From Candidatus Saccharimonadota bacterium (GTDB taxonomy: Bacteria; Patescibacteriota; Saccharimonadia; Saccharimonadales; Saccharimonadaceae), in NCBI GenBank assembly GCA_016196195.1, contig JACPYF010000027.1:1-38631 (forward strand): a stretch of DNA of 38,631 nt. Reading direction: 5' to 3'. Positions within the stretch are counted from its first letter, which is position 1, and every line of letters begins with the position of its first letter. The notes below the pieces were generated by a model. It was given only the letters and a program-made list of their open reading frames with translations. It was not told the DNA's origin and did no database searches. A program made the translations under genes and the position numbers. This document shows, piece by piece, positions 35,716 to 38,631 of the stretch.

Positions 35716-38631
35716 ATGCATAGTAAATGGAGGGAAAAAATCTTACATGCCAAAGGCATTTTAGTGCTAGTTTTTGTCATGTCTGCTTTTTCCTTGGCAG
35801 TTTTCATACCTGCGAATACTAGGGCTACGGGAGGATTCATCACCTATGGCGACAACAAATACGATCTAACTGCCGCAAGCCTAACCCACCAAAAATCAAT
35901 ATCCGCTCAAGCTGCTTTTTCTGCTGACGTTAACTTTAACAATGATGGCTCGAAAATGTACGTGGTAGATACTAATTCACCAAATATTTATGAATACTCT
36001 TTGTCAAACCCTTTTGATATATCTACCGCCTACTACCCCTTCTATTCGGTTGCCTCTCAAGAAGGCACTTCGCAAGATGTAGTTTTTAACCCTACCGGAA
36101 CCAAAATGTACGTCATGGGTGCGAGCTCTGACAAAGTGTGGCAATATACACTTTCGACACCGTTCGATGCAACGACGGCAACCATCAATGCTGGGACGGA
36201 TTTTAAGTCGATAATCTCACAAGACACGACTGCAACAGGCTTTAGGTTTAACGACACCGGTAGCAAGATGTACGTGATAGGCACTACTGCGGATAAAGTG
36301 TGGCAATATACACTTTCTACGCCATATGACGTGACTACGGCAACTATAAATGCTGGGACGGATTTTAAACTAATCAGCGCCCAAGAGACTAATGCTGGCG
36401 GACTGAATTTCAATACAACCGGTACGAAAATGTATGTCATTGGGACAACCAGTGACAAAGTGTGGCAATACACACTCTCGACGCCTTTTGATGTAACGAC
36501 TGCGACTATAAATGCTGGTACAGATTTTAAATCGATAGTAACGCAAGATTCGACATCCAGCGATGTAACATTTAACGATGATGGTACAAAAATGTACGTA
36601 ATCGGCTCTGGCAACGACAAAGTCTGGCAATACACGCTATCTAGTGCTTTTGACGTGACTACGGCAACTATAAATGCCGGGACGGATTTTAAATATATTG
36701 GCACACAAGACCCAGTTGCCACCGGCGTTAAGTTTAACGACGATGGTACAAAAATGTGTATTATTGGTCAAACATCTGACGGCGTAAATGAATTTAGCCT
36801 TTCAACTCCGTACGACGTAACAACCGCAAAGCAACCTGTTTTTTCTGTTTCTTCACAAGATAACATTCCTAACGATATTGTATTTAACTCTGACGGAACA
36901 AATATGTATATTTTGGGTCGCACAAATAGAGTAGTCTACCAATATTCATTATCAACAGCTTACGACATTACTAGTGCAAGTTATACACAAAGTTTTTCTG
37001 TGGCAGCACAAGAAGCTACACCAACAGCCTTAGATTTCAACTCTGACGGCACAAAGATGTTTGTACTAGGCGCATCAGGCGACAGCATATACGAATATGA
37101 TCTTGGTACTGGTTTCGACGTATCAACTGCTGGTTATATACAAAGTTTCCCGATATCCAACGAAGACATAGCAGCAACAGGTATAGCATTTAGTGCCAAT
37201 GGCACAAGGATGTTTATCGTGGGTCAACAAAATCACACTGTATATATGTACAGACTCACAACTGCATTTGATATTTCTACTGCCGCGTATGTAAATAGCT
37301 ATTATATAGGTGGTGAAGAGGCAGCATCTACCGGTCTTGCTTTTAGCAACGACGGTAGCAGTATGTATGTTGTGGGCACAAGCGGCAATAAAGTAAATCA
37401 ATATAGCACAACAGGAACTGCAAGCGGTTTTACAGAAGATGCGTTAAACAATGGTCTTGTAAATGGTCAGCTTGTATTTGAACTAAATGGAGATACATTC
37501 CAAGACAATAATGCCGACGATATTTTGGATATAGGTACCGAGGTGATAGTCAACAATATACCAGCAGGCCTAAACCCGCAAATAGTCCTATCTCAAAATG
37601 ACACAGTAGCCACGATGACTTTTGATGGATCCCCGGCTATAAATCACGAAAATGTAAACGATGTAGCTGACATTACTTTTGAGTTTGACAATAGTGCGTT
37701 CATGGGCGGTGATGCTAGCGCGATAACTGGTGCTACAGGGCCTGCCAGCTCTGGCTTTGGTATAGATTTTAACGATAGGCTTTTTATAGACATTAGCCGA
37801 ATTTCGGTAGATTCAAATGGCGCTGAATCAAATAGCTCTTCAGTAGAACCTTCAGTGAGCAGAGATGGCAGATACACAGCATATGCATCCGATGCAGATA
37901 ACCTGGTTGCAAATGATACTAACGGATCAACCGACGTATTTTTGTATGACAGTGTTAATGAAACAACAACAAGGGTTTCAGTAGATTCAAACGGCAATGA
38001 GGGTAATAACATTTCATATGGTGTAGCTATAAGTAGTGACGGTCGTTATATAACATATTATTCAGATGCTACTAACTTGGTAAGTGGGGACGCTAACGGA
38101 GCGACAGATGTATTTTTATATGACTCGGTTAATGGCACTACAACAAGAGTCTCAGTAGATTCAAACGGCAATGAGGGTAACGGTGCCTCTTTTCAACCAG
38201 CAATTAGCGGCGACGGCAGATATATAACATACACATCATCCGCAAACAATTTAGTTACGGGTGACAATAACGGGGTTGACGATATATTTCGCTATGACAG
38301 AATAGCAGGAACAACAACCAGAATTTCTATAGATTCTAATGGAAATGAAAGTGACAATAATTCCTCCTACCCTAGTATTAGTGGCAACGGTCGTTATATC
38401 GTGTATAACTCGGATGCTACAAACCTAGTATCGGATGACAACAATGGAGCAGCAGACGTATTTTTGTACGACACTGAGAGCGGAACGACTAGCAGGGTTT
38501 CGGTAGATTCTAATGGTAACGAGGGTAATGGCTCGGTGTTTTGGGGTAACCCTTCCATTAGTAGCGACGGTAAGTATGTAGTGTTTTCATCAAATGCTAC
38601 AAACATGGTGAGTGGTGACACAAACGCAAAG
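35716..38631 (+). CDS. Large secreted repeat protein with two beta-propeller-like repeat arrays, 3' end outside window
   Basis: The track misses this frame because no stop occurs before the window end. From the ATG at 35716 (MHSKWREKILHAKG) it is open for 972 codons. A hydrophobic signal segment (ILVLVFVMSAFSLAVFIPA) comes first. Then about ten blade-like repeats of 49-54 residues carry the core FNDDGTKMYVIG...DKVWQYTLSTPFDVTTA, four of them at an exact 162-nt period. A linker domain rich in Asp/Asn follows (ELNGDTFQDNNADDILDIG, FEFDNSAFMGGDASA). Next come at least five 58-residue PD40/TolB-like repeats (RVSVDSNGNEGN, ISGDGRYI, ATNLVSGD, DVFLYD). It is probably a surface adhesin or wall-associated protein. 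In-frame stop TAA just upstream fixes the N-terminus; the SD is poorly spaced. Confidence 0.85.
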   Translation, partial: MHSKWREKILHAKGILVLVFVMSAFSLAVFIPANTRATGGFITYGDNKYDLTAASLTHQKSISAQAAFSADVNFNNDGSKMYVVDTNSPNIYEYSLSNPFDISTAYYPFYSVASQEGTSQDVVFNPTGTKMYVMGASSDKVWQYTLSTPFDATTATINAGTDFKSIISQDTTATGFRFNDTGSKMYVIGTTADKVWQYTLSTPYDVTTATINAGTDFKLISAQETNAGGLNFNTTGTKMYVIGTTSDKVWQYTLSTPFDVTTATINAGTDFKSIVTQDSTSSDVTFNDDGTKMYVIGSGNDKVWQYTLSSAFDVTTATINAGTDFKYIGTQDPVATGVKFNDDGTKMCIIGQTSDGVNEFSLSTPYDVTTAKQPVFSVSSQDNIPNDIVFNSDGTNMYILGRTNRVVYQYSLSTAYDITSASYTQSFSVAAQEATPTALDFNSDGTKMFVLGASGDSIYEYDLGTGFDVSTAGYIQSFPISNEDIAATGIAFSANGTRMFIVGQQNHTVYMYRLTTAFDISTAAYVNSYYIGGEEAASTGLAFSNDGSSMYVVGTSGNKVNQYSTTGTASGFTEDALNNGLVNGQLVFELNGDTFQDNNADDILDIGTEVIVNNIPAGLNPQIVLSQNDTVATMTFDGSPAINHENVNDVADITFEFDNSAFMGGDASAITGATGPASSGFGIDFNDRLFIDISRISVDSNGAESNSSSVEPSVSRDGRYTAYASDADNLVANDTNGSTDVFLYDSVNETTTRVSVDSNGNEGNNISYGVAISSDGRYITYYSDATNLVSGDANGATDVFLYDSVNGTTTRVSVDSNGNEGNGASFQPAISGDGRYITYTSSANNLVTGDNNGVDDIFRYDRIAGTTTRISIDSNGNESDNNSSYPSISGNGRYIVYNSDATNLVSDDNNGAADVFLYDTESGTTSRVSVDSNGNEGNGSVFWGNPSISSDGKYVVFSSNATNMVSGDTNAK
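36181..36828 (+). repeat. Four tandem 162-nt coding repeats
   Basis: The segment ACTATAAATGCTGGGACGGA recurs with small changes at 36181, 36343, 36505 and 36667, an exact 162-nt (54-codon) period. The repeats lie inside the large secreted protein and keep the frame. Confidence 0.9.
37807..38631 (+). repeat. Tandem 174-nt coding repeats, running off the window
   Basis: The GTAGATTC(A/T)AA(C/T)GG motif (VDSNG) occurs at 37807, 37981, 38155, 38329 (variant ATAGAT) and 38503, an exact 174-nt (58-codon) period. It encodes PD40-like blades, and the array continues beyond the right edge. Confidence 0.9.

Noticed and set aside
36057-36722. Minus-strand 221-aa repetitive ORF, plus 36370-36630, 37123-37401, 37644-38012 and 38394-38621
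   Set aside because: They are antisense shadows of the repeat-coding plus frame, whose composition keeps stops out of the other strand; they have no ribosome-binding site or export logic.
36181-38631. Regular repeats that might suggest a CRISPR or satellite array
   Set aside because: Periods are multiples of three, the frame stays open, and units differ at third positions, so they are coding repeats without unique spacers.
1-38631. Alternative genetic code with UGA as glycine (SR1/Gracilibacteria)
   Set aside because: TGA acts as a stop at natural ends of several genes, such as the pfkB-family gene and the 13682 ORF, and no conserved gene needs internal TGA.

Overview
The window looks like a chromosomal segment of a Patescibacteria/CPR bacterium, most likely Candidatus Saccharibacteria (TM7). 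This is inferred from gene content: a short RelA without ACT domain, a GatCAB operon, a split transketolase, compact operons with 1-8 nt stop/start overlaps, and many small membrane proteins. No rRNA or marker gene here proves the taxonomy. UGA acts as a normal stop, so the Gracilibacteria/Absconditabacteria UGA-Gly code does not apply. No gene-free stretch exceeds about 300 bases.

Region 1 (1-8.6 kb, mostly minus strand): the aminoacyl-tRNA amidotransferase operon gatC-gatA-[membrane HEPN-like protein]-gatB (gatB runs off the left edge), uvrB, a SLOG/LOG-fold protein, an unrecognised conserved-looking protein and a PfkB sugar kinase. A small plus-strand secreted-protein cassette with its own strong promoter and terminator sits between gatC and uvrB.

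Region 2 (8.6-13.5 kb, minus): a compact carbon-metabolism operon, GAPDH, rpiB, an rpe-like gene, transketolase N and C subunits, fba and the PfkB kinase. It covers the non-oxidative pentose-phosphate route and the C3/C6 glycolytic exchange. A second small promoter-gene-terminator cassette follows on the plus strand (13.6-14.1 kb), with a leader resembling that of the first.

Region 3 (14.1-29 kb): bifunctional RelA, inorganic pyrophosphatase, a PLD-family protein, thioredoxin reductase with a glutaredoxin-like protein, a membrane-anchored FKBP isomerase, a divergent sigma-70 factor, pheST, small membrane proteins, an aquaporin, RmuC, a PAP2 phosphatase, a small secreted protein and a Pro-rich protein.

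Region 4 (29-35.7 kb, accessory in character): an HxlR-type regulator converges on a CysH-like reductase whose leader is a well-formed SAM-I riboswitch feeding an SD-sequestering hairpin. Then come three unrecognised AT-rich genes and a tRNA-Gln(CUG). The third unrecognised gene is bracketed by two identical 18-bp copies of a tRNA-Gln-like 3' end. Next are a DUF2238-like membrane protein, a 25-residue basic protein missed by the ORF track, a GST-N/thioredoxin-fold protein, a truncated YciE/DUF892 gene, a DUF3175 gene and a minimal K+ channel.

Region 5 (35.7 kb to the right edge): the start of a very large secreted/surface protein with two internal tandem repeat types at exact periods of 162 and 174 nt, unfinished at the window end.

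Two themes cross regions. First, eleven genes have a -10 hexamer only 6-8 nt upstream of the start codon, implying widespread leaderless mRNAs. Second, GatCAB and a tRNA-Gln with a U1-A72 pair fit an indirect Gln-tRNA pathway. The grx/trxB pair could supply electrons to CysH.
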